Positions 9,324-18,437 are shown, counted from the stretch's first letter. The stretch: DNA of 64,000 nt from Mongoliibacter ruber (GCF_003003005.1 NZ_PVTR01000002.1:208571-272570), one strand, 5' to 3'. The notes: generated by a model from the letters alone, not told the origin. Translations and numbers: made by a program.

Positions 9324-9985
9324 ATGACCACCATTGTTGTGATTTTTATTTCTCCTATAGACCAACTCTCATCGCACAAAGGATCCGGCGAGTTGGTTTG
9401 TACCAATTCATCTCCGAGCGTTACTTTCACAGAAGACGCAGAATGCTTAATCAGCTTTGTAACCCTATATTTGGTTGTATATCTCTGAAAAGCCCCAAAA
9501 AGGCATAGCCCAGGAATGTTTGTTTCTATTGCCCCTGACTTAGGATCGTTCTGACGAAAGTAATTATTAGGGTAGGATTGCTTGAGACAAAAAAGTGACT
9601 CACATGGGGAGTTTGAAAAGGTTGTCCTAACAATATCTTGTCCATCTACTTTCATATACCATATATCAGGACCGCTGACTCCATCGTCAGGATTTCCATC
9701 CCAAGAATCGTGGATCCATAGTTCAACCTCCACTTTTATGACATTATGTCCTGGAAGATCATTTAAAGTAACAGAAACTTCTTCATTGTGATAATATCCC
9801 AATAGCGTATCCTGCCTGAAAATAAAAAGTCTCCCGTTTTCAAAATTAGCCAGATTCAAAGTGGTAAAATCATTCGAATAAACAATCTCTTCACTTTCCA
9901 ATGTATCTTCACAGGAAACTAAAACTAGGATCAGGAATAAAATGATTGTAATAAGGGGTAAACTACCTGATTTATGAAGGTGCAT
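9320..9985 (-). CDS. Hypothetical lipoprotein coupled to the Wzi-like gene
   Basis: 221 residues from the ATG at 9985. A hydrophobic signal segment ends in a lipobox-like LVLVSCED, so lipidation at that cysteine is likely. The body is predicted as beta-rich and carries four further cysteines (SNSPCESLFCLKQ, GLCLFG, DPLCDES). No family is recognised. Its stop codon overlaps the start of the Wzi-like gene (ATGA), so both are probably made together in the outer membrane or periplasm. Confidence 0.7.
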   Translation of the reverse strand: MHLHKSGSLPLITIILFLILVLVSCEDTLESEEIVYSNDFTTLNLANFENGRLFIFRQDTLLGYYHNEEVSVTLNDLPGHNVIKVEVELWIHDSWDGNPDDGVSGPDIWYMKVDGQDIVRTTFSNSPCESLFCLKQSYPNNYFRQNDPKSGAIETNIPGLCLFGAFQRYTTKYRVTKLIKHSASSVKVTLGDELVQTNSPDPLCDESWSIGEIKITTMVVI

Positions 9986-10160
9986 AATGTACAATTACTT
10001 TACTCAAAGTTTCAACTTATTAACAAAACTTTGATTACAACAAATAAACGAAAAAACAACCAAATTTAGCCTATAATCCAAGGCAATACTCACACCTATT
10101 GATTTGGCCTGCTTTGATTATTGGTTAACTTGCATCTTGGAAATATTAATCTTTTAGATC

Positions 10161-11258
10161 ATGATCAAACTAACTTTAGTAGCGGGAGCAAGACCAAATT
10201 TTATGAAAATTGCCCCGATTATCCACGCGATAATAAAATCCAAATCCGAGGGAAATGCAATTGATTACAGACTTATCCACACTGGACAGCATTATGACAA
10301 GAAGATGTCGGGTGATTTTTTTGAACAACTGAATATTCCTGAGCCTCATGCCAATCTAGGCGGTGGCGGAGGCACGCAAGCCGAACAGACTGCCGCTATC
10401 ATGATTGCTTTTGAAAAAGAGTTGATGGAAAATAGGCCTGATCTTGTGATTGTGGTAGGTGATGTGACTTCCACTTTGGCTTGTTCTATTGCTGCCAAAA
10501 AACTGGTGATTGACGTCGCCCATGTGGAAGGTGGCATCAGGTCAGGAGACCTCAGCATGCCGGAAGAAATCAACAGAATGGTGACTGACAGTATCACAGA
10601 TCATTTTTTCACTACCTCTGAAATCGCCAACACTAACCTGAGGAACCTGGGGTTTTCAGAAGACAAAATCCACTTTGTAGGCAACACCATGATTGATACA
10701 CTGATGGCCAATATGCCTAAATTCAAGAAGCCGGAAGGAGAAATTTTCGAGAAAATCCAGCCAAAGGAATACTTTGTGATGACCATGCATCGACCAGCAA
10801 ATGTCGATCAAGAAGAAAAACTGAAAGAAATGATTCAAGCGATCATCACAGGCACACAAGGACTTCCAGTGATTTTTCCGGTACATCCACGTACTGCCAA
10901 AAACCTGCAAAACATGGGAATCAATCATGAATCTTTACATATGACCGAGCCATTAAGTTACCTGGAGTTCAATTACCTGGTCAAAAATGCAAAAGGTGTC
11001 ATCACAGATTCAGGAGGGATCACGGAGGAAGCTTCAGTCATGAATGTGCCCTGTATCACACTTAGAGACAATACTGAAAGAGCTGAAACAATTGAATTGG
11101 GCACAAACGAATTAATTGGTACTGACCCGATAAAACTTGCTCCTTATTTAGACAAATTGATGAAGGGAGAATGGAAAAGTTATAAAGGTATTCCGCTTTG
11201 GGATGGAAAGACTTCTGAACGTATTGTAGAAAAAATCTTAGACATCTATACAAAATGA
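10161..11258 (+). CDS. wecB: UDP-N-acetylglucosamine 2-epimerase (non-hydrolysing)
   Basis: 365 residues, full length. It interconverts UDP-GlcNAc and UDP-ManNAc in the cytoplasm for surface polysaccharide synthesis. Visible family motifs are the N-terminal GARPNFMKIAPI, VVGDVTST, HVEGGIRSGDLSMPEE, TMHRPANVD and the nucleotide-binding DSGGITEEASV. Catalytic Asp, Glu and His positions in these motifs are conserved. The gene overlaps the next one by four bases (ATGA). The nearby Wzi-like protein fits a capsule or exopolysaccharide context. Confidence 0.93.
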   Translation: MIKLTLVAGARPNFMKIAPIIHAIIKSKSEGNAIDYRLIHTGQHYDKKMSGDFFEQLNIPEPHANLGGGGGTQAEQTAAIMIAFEKELMENRPDLVIVVGDVTSTLACSIAAKKLVIDVAHVEGGIRSGDLSMPEEINRMVTDSITDHFFTTSEIANTNLRNLGFSEDKIHFVGNTMIDTLMANMPKFKKPEGEIFEKIQPKEYFVMTMHRPANVDQEEKLKEMIQAIITGTQGLPVIFPVHPRTAKNLQNMGINHESLHMTEPLSYLEFNYLVKNAKGVITDSGGITEEASVMNVPCITLRDNTERAETIELGTNELIGTDPIKLAPYLDKLMKGEWKSYKGIPLWDGKTSERIVEKILDIYTK

Positions 11259-11731
11259 AACGAGTAGCCCAACTTGTAAAAGACCTTAACCTACAACCTC
11301 ATCCAGAGGGTGGCTATTATGCAGAGACTTACAGGTCTGAATGGCAATTATCCACAGACCATGGTCCAAGGAGCCTGATGACCTGTATCTATTTTCTTCT
11401 GACATCAGAGAATTCCTCCAAGTTTCATCAGATCAAAAGTGATGAAATGTGGTTTTATCATGAAGGAAGTCCTCTGACTGTACATGTCTTGAGCGAAGAT
11501 GGCTACAGCAAGCTACTTGTAGGCCCTTCTGATAAAGTTGGCCATCTTCCATACCAAATGGTCAGCAGTGGGGTAGTGTTTGGTTCGACCGTAGATGAAA
11601 AAGACAGTTACAGTTTGGTCTCCTGTGTAGTTGCCCCAGGTTTTGACTTCAAAGATTTCAAACTATTTGAAACTGAGGAATTGCTTCAGCTTTGGCCTGA
11701 ACATGAGGAAATCATTAAAAAGTTGACATAA
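11255..11731 (+). CDS. DUF985-type cupin protein
   Basis: 158 residues. The start LNLQPHPEGGYYAETYRSE and the FHQIKSDEMWFYHEG segment match the DUF985 (PF06172) cupin family, a single small beta-barrel of unknown substrate. Histidines in HQIKSDEMWFYHEG could bind metal. It overlaps wecB by four bases and is followed after two bases by a response regulator, so it may share a transcript with both. A sugar-related role is only suggested by context. Confidence 0.85.
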   Translation: MKRVAQLVKDLNLQPHPEGGYYAETYRSEWQLSTDHGPRSLMTCIYFLLTSENSSKFHQIKSDEMWFYHEGSPLTVHVLSEDGYSKLLVGPSDKVGHLPYQMVSSGVVFGSTVDEKDSYSLVSCVVAPGFDFKDFKLFETEELLQLWPEHEEIIKKLT

Positions 11732-11733
11732 AT

Positions 11734-12426
11734 ATGTACAAGGCCTCCATTTTGTTGATAGAAGATGATGATAGGCTCTCGTGGGTAATCAAGAAAGGTT
11801 TGGAAGAAAAAGGCTATGAAGTAGTTCAGTCCTTTGATGGAACCATGGGTTTAAGACTTTTTGAAGGTGGAGGTTTCGATTTGATTATCACCGATTTGAT
11901 CCTACCCAAAATCAATGGTCTGGACTTATGTAAAAAAATCAGGGAAAAGGATAAGTCAATTCCAATCATCATGTTGACAGCCTTGGGCACTACAGATGAT
12001 AAGGTGGAAGGCTTTGATGCCGGTGCTGATGATTACCTGGTAAAACCTTTTGACTTTAGGGAATTGTGGGTTAGGATTAAAACGCTACTCAAAAGAGCTG
12101 GCATGAGTAGAGAAAAATTACCTGATCCACACATCAGGTATGCTGATCTTGAAATCAATACCGATCTAAAAAAAGCATTCCGATCAGGACGTGAGCTCAA
12201 ACTCACACCAAAAGAATATAATCTCCTAAGCTATTTATTACGAAATCCCGAAAGAGTCCTGAGCCGTGAAGAAATTTCAAGGGACGTCTGGGGGGTGAGT
12301 TTTGATACAGGTACTAATTTTATTGATGTTTATATCAATTACCTTAGGAAAAAAGTAGACAAACCCTTTGCTACCAAATTGATTCATACCCGCTCGGGTA
12401 TGGGTTTTATACTCCAACAATCATGA
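11734..12426 (+). CDS. OmpR-family response regulator
   Basis: 230 residues. The receiver domain (about 1-120) has acidic EDDD, the phosphoacceptor Asp in DLIITDLILP, Thr in MLTALG and Lys in LVKPFD. The winged-helix DNA-binding domain (about 130-228) has LTPKEYNLLSYLLRNP and FIDVYINYLRKKVD. It overlaps the kinase start by four bases, a classic cognate pair. A pair of 11-bp-spaced direct repeats ahead of the next gene (13805) may be its own target. Confidence 0.95.
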   Translation: MYKASILLIEDDDRLSWVIKKGLEEKGYEVVQSFDGTMGLRLFEGGGFDLIITDLILPKINGLDLCKKIREKDKSIPIIMLTALGTTDDKVEGFDAGADDYLVKPFDFRELWVRIKTLLKRAGMSREKLPDPHIRYADLEINTDLKKAFRSGRELKLTPKEYNLLSYLLRNPERVLSREEISRDVWGVSFDTGTNFIDVYINYLRKKVDKPFATKLIHTRSGMGFILQQS

Positions 12427-13799
12427 GTATTCAACAGCGAATATCTATCCTATTTACGGCTATTACTGCCGGTATTTTATTGGTATTTATGTTGATCGTT
12501 TACTTTTCAGCCAATCAGAATAGAAAAAGTGAGTTTTATGAGATTCTTCAAAAAGAAGCTCTTACAAAAGTAAACCTATTGCTTGATGTTAAATTAAACG
12601 CAAATACTTTGCAAACAATTTATCGTAAGAATAGGGAAGTATTATATGAAGTAGAAGTAGCTATTTATAACCAAAACCAACAATTGCTTTATCATGATGC
12701 TGTGGACATAGATGTAGTAAAAGAAACTCCTCAACTGTTTGCAGACATTCAGGACAGGAAAGTGGTAAGGTTTTCACAGGACAGTTGGCAAGTTATTGGT
12801 CAATTGATAGAATTGGAGGGCGAACACTATTTTGTCACCGCTGCTGCCTTTGATGCATATGGTTACCGTAATCTTGAAAACCTTCGCAATACCATGTTAG
12901 TTGCATTTTTCTTAGGCTTGGCAATCATCTATTTCATTGGCAGGTATTTTTCCATAAAAACCATGGCGCCCATTACAGGAATGATCTCGGAGGCCCAAAA
13001 AATTTCTGCGTCGAATTTGGATTTAAGACTTCAAGTTGCCAATAATAATGATGAGTTAGGTGACTTGGCGGATAACTTTAACCAAATGCTGGAGCGTTTA
13101 GAAAAGTCGTTTGATTCTCAAAAGCAATTTGTTTCCTACGTGTCTCATGAATTGAGAACCCCCCTTTCGGTCATCATCGCAGAGCTAGAGTTGAGTCAAA
13201 GCAAAAAAAGGAGTAAGGAAGAATATAAAGACACAGTTGAATTGACTTTGGCAGAATCCAAAAAGTTAGCTAAACTCTCCAGTACCCTTTTGGACTTTGC
13301 AAAGGCCAGCTATGATCGCTCAGAGGTGAATTTCCGGGAGGTTAGGATTGATGAACTCCTTTTGGATGCAAGTCAGGAACTTCAACAAACAAACCGTGAA
13401 TATAGAATTGATTTGGATTTTGAAGGAGATTTTGATGAAGAAGATATTACTGTTTTGGGGAACAGCTACCTGTTGATCATTGCATTTAAGAATCTGATGG
13501 ATAATTCCTGCAAATATTCAGAAAATCAGTCCTGCAAATGTCGGATTTCTATTGCCGAAAATATGGTCCAAGTGGCCTTCAAAGATGATGGCGTAGGGAT
13601 TCCTGAAGATGAATTGGAAGAAATCTTCAACCCATTTTTTAGAGGAAGAAACAAGTCTGTCTCCAAGGGGACCGGAATAGGATTGGCCTTGGTCGAAAGA
13701 ATAATGACCCTGCATAACTCCAAAATTTTAGTGAAATCTACACTTGGAAAAGGGTCTATTTTTACACTTTACATACCTAATTTGGGTGTCTCTCTCTAA
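12423..13799 (+). CDS. HAMP-containing sensor histidine kinase
   Basis: 458 residues. Membrane spans lie near residues 10-32 and 157-177, enclosing a periplasmic sensor of about 120 residues. A HAMP linker (about 180-235) follows, then HisKA with SYVSHELRTPLSV (His about 242). The ATPase domain has FKNLMDNSCKYSEN (N box), DDGVGIP (G1) and GTGIGLAL (G2). The partner is the response regulator immediately upstream. The sensed signal is unknown; the adjacent Omp85-type barrel hints at an envelope signal. Confidence 0.95.
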   Translation: MSIQQRISILFTAITAGILLVFMLIVYFSANQNRKSEFYEILQKEALTKVNLLLDVKLNANTLQTIYRKNREVLYEVEVAIYNQNQQLLYHDAVDIDVVKETPQLFADIQDRKVVRFSQDSWQVIGQLIELEGEHYFVTAAAFDAYGYRNLENLRNTMLVAFFLGLAIIYFIGRYFSIKTMAPITGMISEAQKISASNLDLRLQVANNNDELGDLADNFNQMLERLEKSFDSQKQFVSYVSHELRTPLSVIIAELELSQSKKRSKEEYKDTVELTLAESKKLAKLSSTLLDFAKASYDRSEVNFREVRIDELLLDASQELQQTNREYRIDLDFEGDFDEEDITVLGNSYLLIIAFKNLMDNSCKYSENQSCKCRISIAENMVQVAFKDDGVGIPEDELEEIFNPFFRGRNKSVSKGTGIGLALVERIMTLHNSKILVKSTLGKGSIFTLYIPNLGVSL

Positions 13800-13804
13800 T
13801 AAAA

Positions 13805-13822
13805 TTCTAATTTTTTTCTAAT
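13805..13822. promoter_or_regulatory. Candidate response-regulator direct repeat
   Basis: Two copies of TTCTAAT start at 13805 and 13816, exactly 11 bp apart. That is the spacing of OmpR/PhoB-type half-sites. They sit between the two-component genes and the Omp85-like gene. Confidence 0.35.
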
Positions 13823-13904
13823 TACCCTCCAATCAGATGAGGTACGGTGTTGACTTAATTTTGTAAAAAATTACCAACTACATATTTACCGGGATCACAA
13901 GGCT

Positions 13905-15410
13905 ATGAAAAATCTAGCAATACTATTGACTTTTCTAATTCACTTTTCTGTTTTCGCACAAGAAGCGATAATAGGAGTCAGAGACCCTGAAGCACACAAA
14001 AATACCGACCGCTTAGCCATCCTGGACACCATCAGCCTGCCTTTTGAATTGTCTGATGACAAAAAGCTTTCCGCAGAGGATATTCTCAATAAAAAGGAAG
14101 GATTTTTTGTTACCGGACTCCCAAGGTTTGAGTTTGATCCTATCCGTGGATTTGGTGTTGGAGGGAACATATTTTTCTTTCAGAATAAAACCAAAGAAGA
14201 TCCCTTCTTTTATTATACACCTTACAGGTACAGTATCAACACTGAGTTATTTGTTTTTGAAAATGGAAGAATCAAAGCAGCTGTCAATCTGGATGTGCCT
14301 TATATCTTCAACTCCAAGTGGAGATTAAGAGCAGATGCAGTGGTATGGGAAGATCCGAATGCCCAATATTGGGGGATAGGAAGAGAATCTCTTGAAAGGC
14401 TCAGTTTTCAGGATAAGTCGACCGGAGCTGAAGGCGGAGTACGTCAGTTCAACAGGGTAAATGACTACGAGGAAAACCTGAAGATTGCTATTCCTGGGAA
14501 TGGTGGTAGGCTGCAGACCGATACCCACTACAATCAGTTTATCCAAAGGGAGTTGCTTTTTAATGCCCTGGGCGAGAGGGTAGAAATGGGGGGGAAACTC
14601 AGACTGATGTTTGGCTATGAAGCTTTATTTACTGCATTTGAAGATTACACTGGACAGGTTGCAGAAGAGGCATTCCTTGCAGATGGTACTGCAGTAGAGG
14701 CAATACAAAGACCTACTCTGGTAAATAAGCAAATCCAGGAAGGTACCTGGGATAGGTATAATTTATCGGGCTTTTCAGATGGATTTAAGTTTACATCTAT
14801 GTTTGCGGCTGCTTTGATTTATGATACTCGGGATTTGGAGCCAGATCCATCCAAAGGTATATTTTTGCAATATTCCCATGAATACTCTGCCCCATGGTTG
14901 GGTTCTGATTTCAACTTCAACAAGTTTATGGTACAAGGACAGTTTATCCACACCTTCCACAGGTGGAAAAACAACCGGAACAGGCTGACATTTGCGGGCT
15001 TGGCAGCACTTGGGCATATCTTCGGGCCAAATATCAACTTTATAGAAATGTGGGATTTGTCTTCTCAGGCAGAAGCCGGAGGTATTTTGGTCCTTGGTGG
15101 TGGCCGGTCTTTGAGAGGATACCGGGAGGCAAGATTTTTGGCCCCTACTGTGGGTTTGGTCAATCTTGAAATGAGGGCCAGATTGCATGACTTCAACGCC
15201 TTCAACCAACATTTTGCACTAGGGATAACACCATTTTACGACTTTGGTACTGTTTGGGAAGGATTGAAAGATATACAGCTCAATAATTTCAGAGGAGCCC
15301 CGGGAATTGGCGGAAGAATCGCTTGGAACCAGTCCACCATCTTGAGATTGGATTATGCCCAGAGTTTTGAAGGGGGTCAGTTCTTCTTTGGATTTGGACA
15401 TATTTTCTAA
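13905..15410 (+). CDS. BamA/TamA-like (Omp85 family) outer membrane protein
   Basis: 501 residues with a signal peptide (MKNLAILLTFLIHFSVFAQ). No POTRA repeats are visible. The C-terminal half is a 16-strand-type barrel carrying the Omp85 hallmark GGGRSLRGYREARF (about residues 397-410, the loop-6 RGY motif) and ending in an aromatic strand FFFGFGHIF. Single-barrel members like this are common in Bacteroidota and are annotated as surface antigen D15 or BamA/TamA family. The exact role is unknown. It follows the two-component system and may be regulated by it. Confidence 0.8.
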   Translation: MKNLAILLTFLIHFSVFAQEAIIGVRDPEAHKNTDRLAILDTISLPFELSDDKKLSAEDILNKKEGFFVTGLPRFEFDPIRGFGVGGNIFFFQNKTKEDPFFYYTPYRYSINTELFVFENGRIKAAVNLDVPYIFNSKWRLRADAVVWEDPNAQYWGIGRESLERLSFQDKSTGAEGGVRQFNRVNDYEENLKIAIPGNGGRLQTDTHYNQFIQRELLFNALGERVEMGGKLRLMFGYEALFTAFEDYTGQVAEEAFLADGTAVEAIQRPTLVNKQIQEGTWDRYNLSGFSDGFKFTSMFAAALIYDTRDLEPDPSKGIFLQYSHEYSAPWLGSDFNFNKFMVQGQFIHTFHRWKNNRNRLTFAGLAALGHIFGPNINFIEMWDLSSQAEAGGILVLGGGRSLRGYREARFLAPTVGLVNLEMRARLHDFNAFNQHFALGITPFYDFGTVWEGLKDIQLNNFRGAPGIGGRIAWNQSTILRLDYAQSFEGGQFFFGFGHIF

Positions 15411-15446
15411 ATATCCATTGTAGATTTAATTTTGAACCAAAATTGG

Positions 15447-15483
15447 AAACAGCTACTTTTAAAATCTAAGTAGCTGTTTTTTT
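15447..15483 (+). terminator. Rho-independent terminator
   Basis: Stem AAACAGCTACT / AGTAGCTGTTT (11 bp) with an 11-nt loop and a run of T reaching to the base before the next ATG at 15484. Its position means the next gene must rely on transcription passing through or starting very close by. Confidence 0.8.
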
Positions 15484-16398
15484 ATGTTAAAATTCTTTGT
15501 TCGGTTTGCAATACTATGCTTGGTTATTAATTTTTCCTGTGTAGGGAAAAAGATTATACCTGCACCCATGGCCTTTCAGGGAGAATGTTTGCAAGGACTG
15601 GATTTTGATAACAGAGCTGATGATTTTTTGATAGACTCACTTCAAATCAGTTCTGGTTTGAAAGAAAGGTTTGATGATAAGACACTTGATATGGCCATTG
15701 CTCTTAATGTGATCGGAGATTTGGAAAAGTACGCCGACGGAAATTTGGATAGGCTTGAAAAACTGGAACTCAAAACGAATATATATGGCAAAATTGCCAA
15801 AATGGAACTTGAGCTTCATTCCCTGATGTCTGCTATTGATTGTGAAGAAGAAAAAGGAGAACAGATTGCTTCATTTTTGGAAAAAGAATTACGGAAAAAG
15901 GAAAGAAACCTGACGGTAGCTGCCATCATTACCGGTGCAGTAGTAAGTGTTGGGACGGGAATTCTTCTTGCAACAAGCAGTCTGCAGGGTGACAATTTGG
16001 AATACATAGCGATAGCAGGAGGACTTACTGAAGTGTTTTTGGGTATTTCCATTCTTAGGCTTGACAAACAGATTACCATCAACCACCGCCGGAACGTACT
16101 GCGGGATGTTTATGAATCTAGCGACAGACCTGACTATTTCCCGCCATCTACTTGGTACTATTTTAACTCTGGGAATAATAACAAAGAAGGTATATCGCTC
16201 AAAGAACAATTGATTTCCCGCTGGGAAACCTATAACATGTCTGATGCAAGTTTGGCTGTTTTGCTTTCTGATGGGGGTAACTATTCTTCTGAAATGCTCA
16301 AAGGAAGATCAGACATGCTGGATCAGTTGGAATCTCAGCTCGGACTGATCAATAAGGACCTACTTTATTTTTTGAATCAGATAGAGCAGGTCAATTAG
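15484..16398 (+). CDS. Hypothetical membrane-associated lipoprotein
   Basis: 304 residues. The N-terminal hydrophobic stretch ends at VINFSCVGKK, a possible lipobox. Two adjacent hydrophobic segments occupy about residues 139-160 and 175-193. The N- and C-terminal parts are helical and charged. No family is recognised. The start lies directly after a terminator T-run and no ribosome site is obvious; in-frame later starts are possible. Its 3' end overlaps the convergent carbonic anhydrase gene by eight bases. Confidence 0.65.
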   Translation: MLKFFVRFAILCLVINFSCVGKKIIPAPMAFQGECLQGLDFDNRADDFLIDSLQISSGLKERFDDKTLDMAIALNVIGDLEKYADGNLDRLEKLELKTNIYGKIAKMELELHSLMSAIDCEEEKGEQIASFLEKELRKKERNLTVAAIITGAVVSVGTGILLATSSLQGDNLEYIAIAGGLTEVFLGISILRLDKQITINHRRNVLRDVYESSDRPDYFPPSTWYYFNSGNNNKEGISLKEQLISRWETYNMSDASLAVLLSDGGNYSSEMLKGRSDMLDQLESQLGLINKDLLYFLNQIEQVN

Positions 16399-17080
16399 GA
16401 TCCTCTACCAATCGGACCTTTCCAGTCTCCACATCATATATTGCTCCAATTACTTTCAGCTTTTTTGAAGCGATCAATTCATTTACAGAAGGAACCTTTA
16501 ATTTGAGTTCATGAATTCCATGTAGCACGTTTGCCTCAATGGCCCGTTCATAGAAATCGGGAGCATCCCTTGGAATGGCTTTCTCCTCTTCCTCGGCATC
16601 AATGAAATCAATGATTTTTTGGATGTACTCAGAGTAATGGTGTGAGTGGTCATGGTCATGGTCTACATAGGCTCCTATAGCTCCACATTTGGTGTGGCCA
16701 AGGATGATTACCAAAGGAACTTCCAAGTGTTCGATAGCATACTCCAAACTGCCTATCTCATAATCTCCCACGATATTTCCTGCATTTCGAATGACAAAGA
16801 GATCGCCCAAGCCTTGATCAAAAACCAATTCTGGAGGAACCCTTGAATCCGAACAGCTCACTATAGCTGCTACAGGATGCTGCCCTACAGACAAATCTCT
16901 AAGTCTGTCAAGCGTCTGATCTGGGTGGAGCGGATGATCTCCAGAAAACCTTTCATTACCTTTAAGAAGCGCCTCGAGAAGATTTTCTTTGGGAATCTCT
17001 TCAAGGTGCTGATCTATAGGTGTGGGCTTACAAGCGATTGACAATACAGATAATATAATAATGTACAAATACCGGTGCAT
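16391..17080 (-). CDS. Exported beta-class carbonic anhydrase (lipoprotein)
   Basis: 229 residues. The beta-carbonic anhydrase zinc site is intact: CSDSRVPPE (Cys and Asp) and GHTKCGAIGA (His and Cys). It hydrates CO2 to bicarbonate. Unusually for the family, the N-terminus is a lipoprotein signal (LSVLSIACKP), so the enzyme should be membrane-anchored outside the cytoplasm. Between the zinc motif and the C-terminal helix lies a histidine/aspartate-rich insert DHDHDHSHHYSEY (about residues 140-152), which could hold metal. It is a single gene, convergent with 15484. Confidence 0.92.
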   Translation of the reverse strand: MHRYLYIIILSVLSIACKPTPIDQHLEEIPKENLLEALLKGNERFSGDHPLHPDQTLDRLRDLSVGQHPVAAIVSCSDSRVPPELVFDQGLGDLFVIRNAGNIVGDYEIGSLEYAIEHLEVPLVIILGHTKCGAIGAYVDHDHDHSHHYSEYIQKIIDFIDAEEEEKAIPRDAPDFYERAIEANVLHGIHELKLKVPSVNELIASKKLKVIGAIYDVETGKVRLVEDPN

Positions 17081-17174
17081 AACCTTTGCTTAGAAAGTCC
17101 AAATTTCAATAAGTCAAAGTGTTAATCACGTGATAAAAATCACTCAAAGGATTAATCAAAATAATACATCTTGA

Positions 17175-17612
17175 TTATACCCCATACTTCAGCACTATAG
17201 CCAACTGACCTGCATGATAGGCAGTATGTGTGGTAATCCTGCCTAATGATTCTGCCTTGGTTTTCTTTCCAAATTCCTTGGTTTCAATGACCGCATCCCA
17301 ATCCTCTTGACTTTCGATAGCTTTTTCCAATTGAATTCCTGCTTCCTCAATGATGGATTTTAATGACTCCAAATCTGTCCATTCCCCTGTATCCTTACCC
17401 GCCTTGAGCGTTTGGGCATCTACTTTAGCACCCATGTTTCCAAAGACATTTTTGGCAAAGAGCAGTTCTACTTCAGCGATATGCCTGATCAGAAATCCGG
17501 CGGAGTTCGGACTCTCCCCAAGCTTCTTTGTAAGATCTTCAGTTTTTATAGATGCCAATTGATTGGTCAATCTTGTGCGGCCTTCTTTCCAGAGTTCGAT
17601 TAGTGTTTTCAT
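17175..17612 (-). CDS. DinB family protein
   Basis: 145 residues from the ATG at 17612. The four-helix DinB/YfiT fold is suggested by the metal-ligand pattern RHIAEVE (about residue 44) and TTHTAYHAGQLA near the C-terminus. These proteins are metal-dependent thiol-transferase-like or of unknown function. The frame stays open upstream into the 19-bp tandem repeats at 17677, but that part is repeat DNA and should not be translated. Confidence 0.85.
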   Translation of the reverse strand: MKTLIELWKEGRTRLTNQLASIKTEDLTKKLGESPNSAGFLIRHIAEVELLFAKNVFGNMGAKVDAQTLKAGKDTGEWTDLESLKSIIEEAGIQLEKAIESQEDWDAVIETKEFGKKTKAESLGRITTHTAYHAGQLAIVLKYGV

Positions 17613-17676
17613 ACTTTTTTTTTGACAAGGTAATAAATTGAGTTCTTCAGACCACTGATGATTATCATGAAATCGA

Positions 17677-17752
17677 GCCTGCTTGTAGCAGACAAGCCTG
17701 CCTGAAGAAGACAGGCCTGCCTGTAGCAAACAGGCCTGCCTGAAGCAGGCAG
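17677..17752. repeat. Four tandem 19-bp palindromic repeats
   Basis: Four exact-length units (17677, 17696, 17715, 17734), each GCCTGC(C/T)TG.AG.A.(G/A)CA(G/A) with internal dyad symmetry, followed by a half unit. They sit in the 483-bp gap 17613-18095. That gap also holds a short palindrome CCCGACTAATCGGG, a leader fragment at 17831 and a CT-rich tract with AATCTCT repeats at 18069-18082 just before arsR. Confidence 0.8.
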
Positions 17753-17830
17753 GCAGGCATGACGAGAACGTCGCACACTGGGATGATTATCTATACTGCG
17801 AGATGCCATAGCCTGTCCCGACTAATCGGG

Positions 17831-17863
17831 GTGACCGTTAAAAAAATTATAAACACATGAAAA
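17831..17863 (+). pseudogene. Relict leader and start codon like that of the DUF6428 gene
   Basis: The stretch ends in AATTATAAACACATGAAAA, the same bases that surround the start of the gene at 20243, and both are preceded by GTGAC. Here the ATG at 17857 opens only five codons before a stop. It looks like a leftover of a second copy that once stood upstream of arsR. Confidence 0.45.
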
Positions 17864-17888
17864 ATAAGAACTGAAATATTTTTATCGT

Positions 17889-17907
17889 AATATTGCAATG
17901 TAATATT
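17889..17907. promoter_or_regulatory. Candidate ArsR operator dyad
   Basis: AATATT-GCAATGT-AATATT is a 19-bp imperfect palindrome with eight of nine pairs matching, about 190 bp before arsR. A related, shorter dyad (AATATTGTAATAT) lies at 20120 ahead of the DUF6428 gene. ArsR binding here is inference. Confidence 0.35.
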
Positions 17908-18095
17908 CAATACAAATATGATTGAGATAATAATAAGATAAATAAGACGATGCAAAGGTGATTCTTCTAAATCATTTCTTTTGAAAAATGAATTACGGTT
18001 TCCTAGTGAAAGACCTTACATACCAACTTGTATTTAATCTCTTGATTCTTATCTCTTGTCTTATTTCTAATCTCTAATCTCTAACTATCTCTAAA

Positions 18096-18428
18096 ATGGG
18101 TGTAACCAAATCCGACTTATTTACCGAAACACAGAATGAGCTGGCAAACTATGCCAAAGTATTGGCCCACCCTGCCAGGATTGCAATTATACAATTTCTG
18201 CTTAAAACCAATACCTGCTGCAATTCCACACTTGTGGAAGATCTGGGTTTGGCTCAGGCCACCATCAGTCAACACTTGAAAGAACTCAAAAATGTAGGGA
18301 TCATTCAAGGAACTGTAGAAGGCGTGTCTGTCAACTACTGCATCAATCCCGAAAAATGGCATTACATCAAAAAAATGCTATCTGATCTCTTTGATGGCTA
18401 TGACCCTACTTACTGCTCAAACTGTTAA
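18096..18428 (+). CDS. arsR: ArsR-family metalloregulator
   Basis: 110 residues with a winged-helix fold; the family represses ars operons until arsenite or antimonite binds. Helix-turn-helix is seen at LVEDLGLAQATISQHLKEL. Possible metal-sensing cysteines are CCNS (about residues 37-38) and the C-terminal YCSNC. It heads the operon arsR, arsenate-reductase-like gene, acr3. The leader carries a CT-rich tract. Confidence 0.92.
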   Translation: MGVTKSDLFTETQNELANYAKVLAHPARIAIIQFLLKTNTCCNSTLVEDLGLAQATISQHLKELKNVGIIQGTVEGVSVNYCINPEKWHYIKKMLSDLFDGYDPTYCSNC

Positions 18429-18437
18429 CATTTGAAA

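Noticed and set aside
14775..15212. Antisense 145-codon frame in the Omp85-like gene
   Set aside because: A shadow frame; the sense strand carries the RGY motif and barrel pattern.
17613..17809. Minus-strand frames through the 19-bp repeats
   Set aside because: They translate tandem palindromic repeat DNA and have no independent support.
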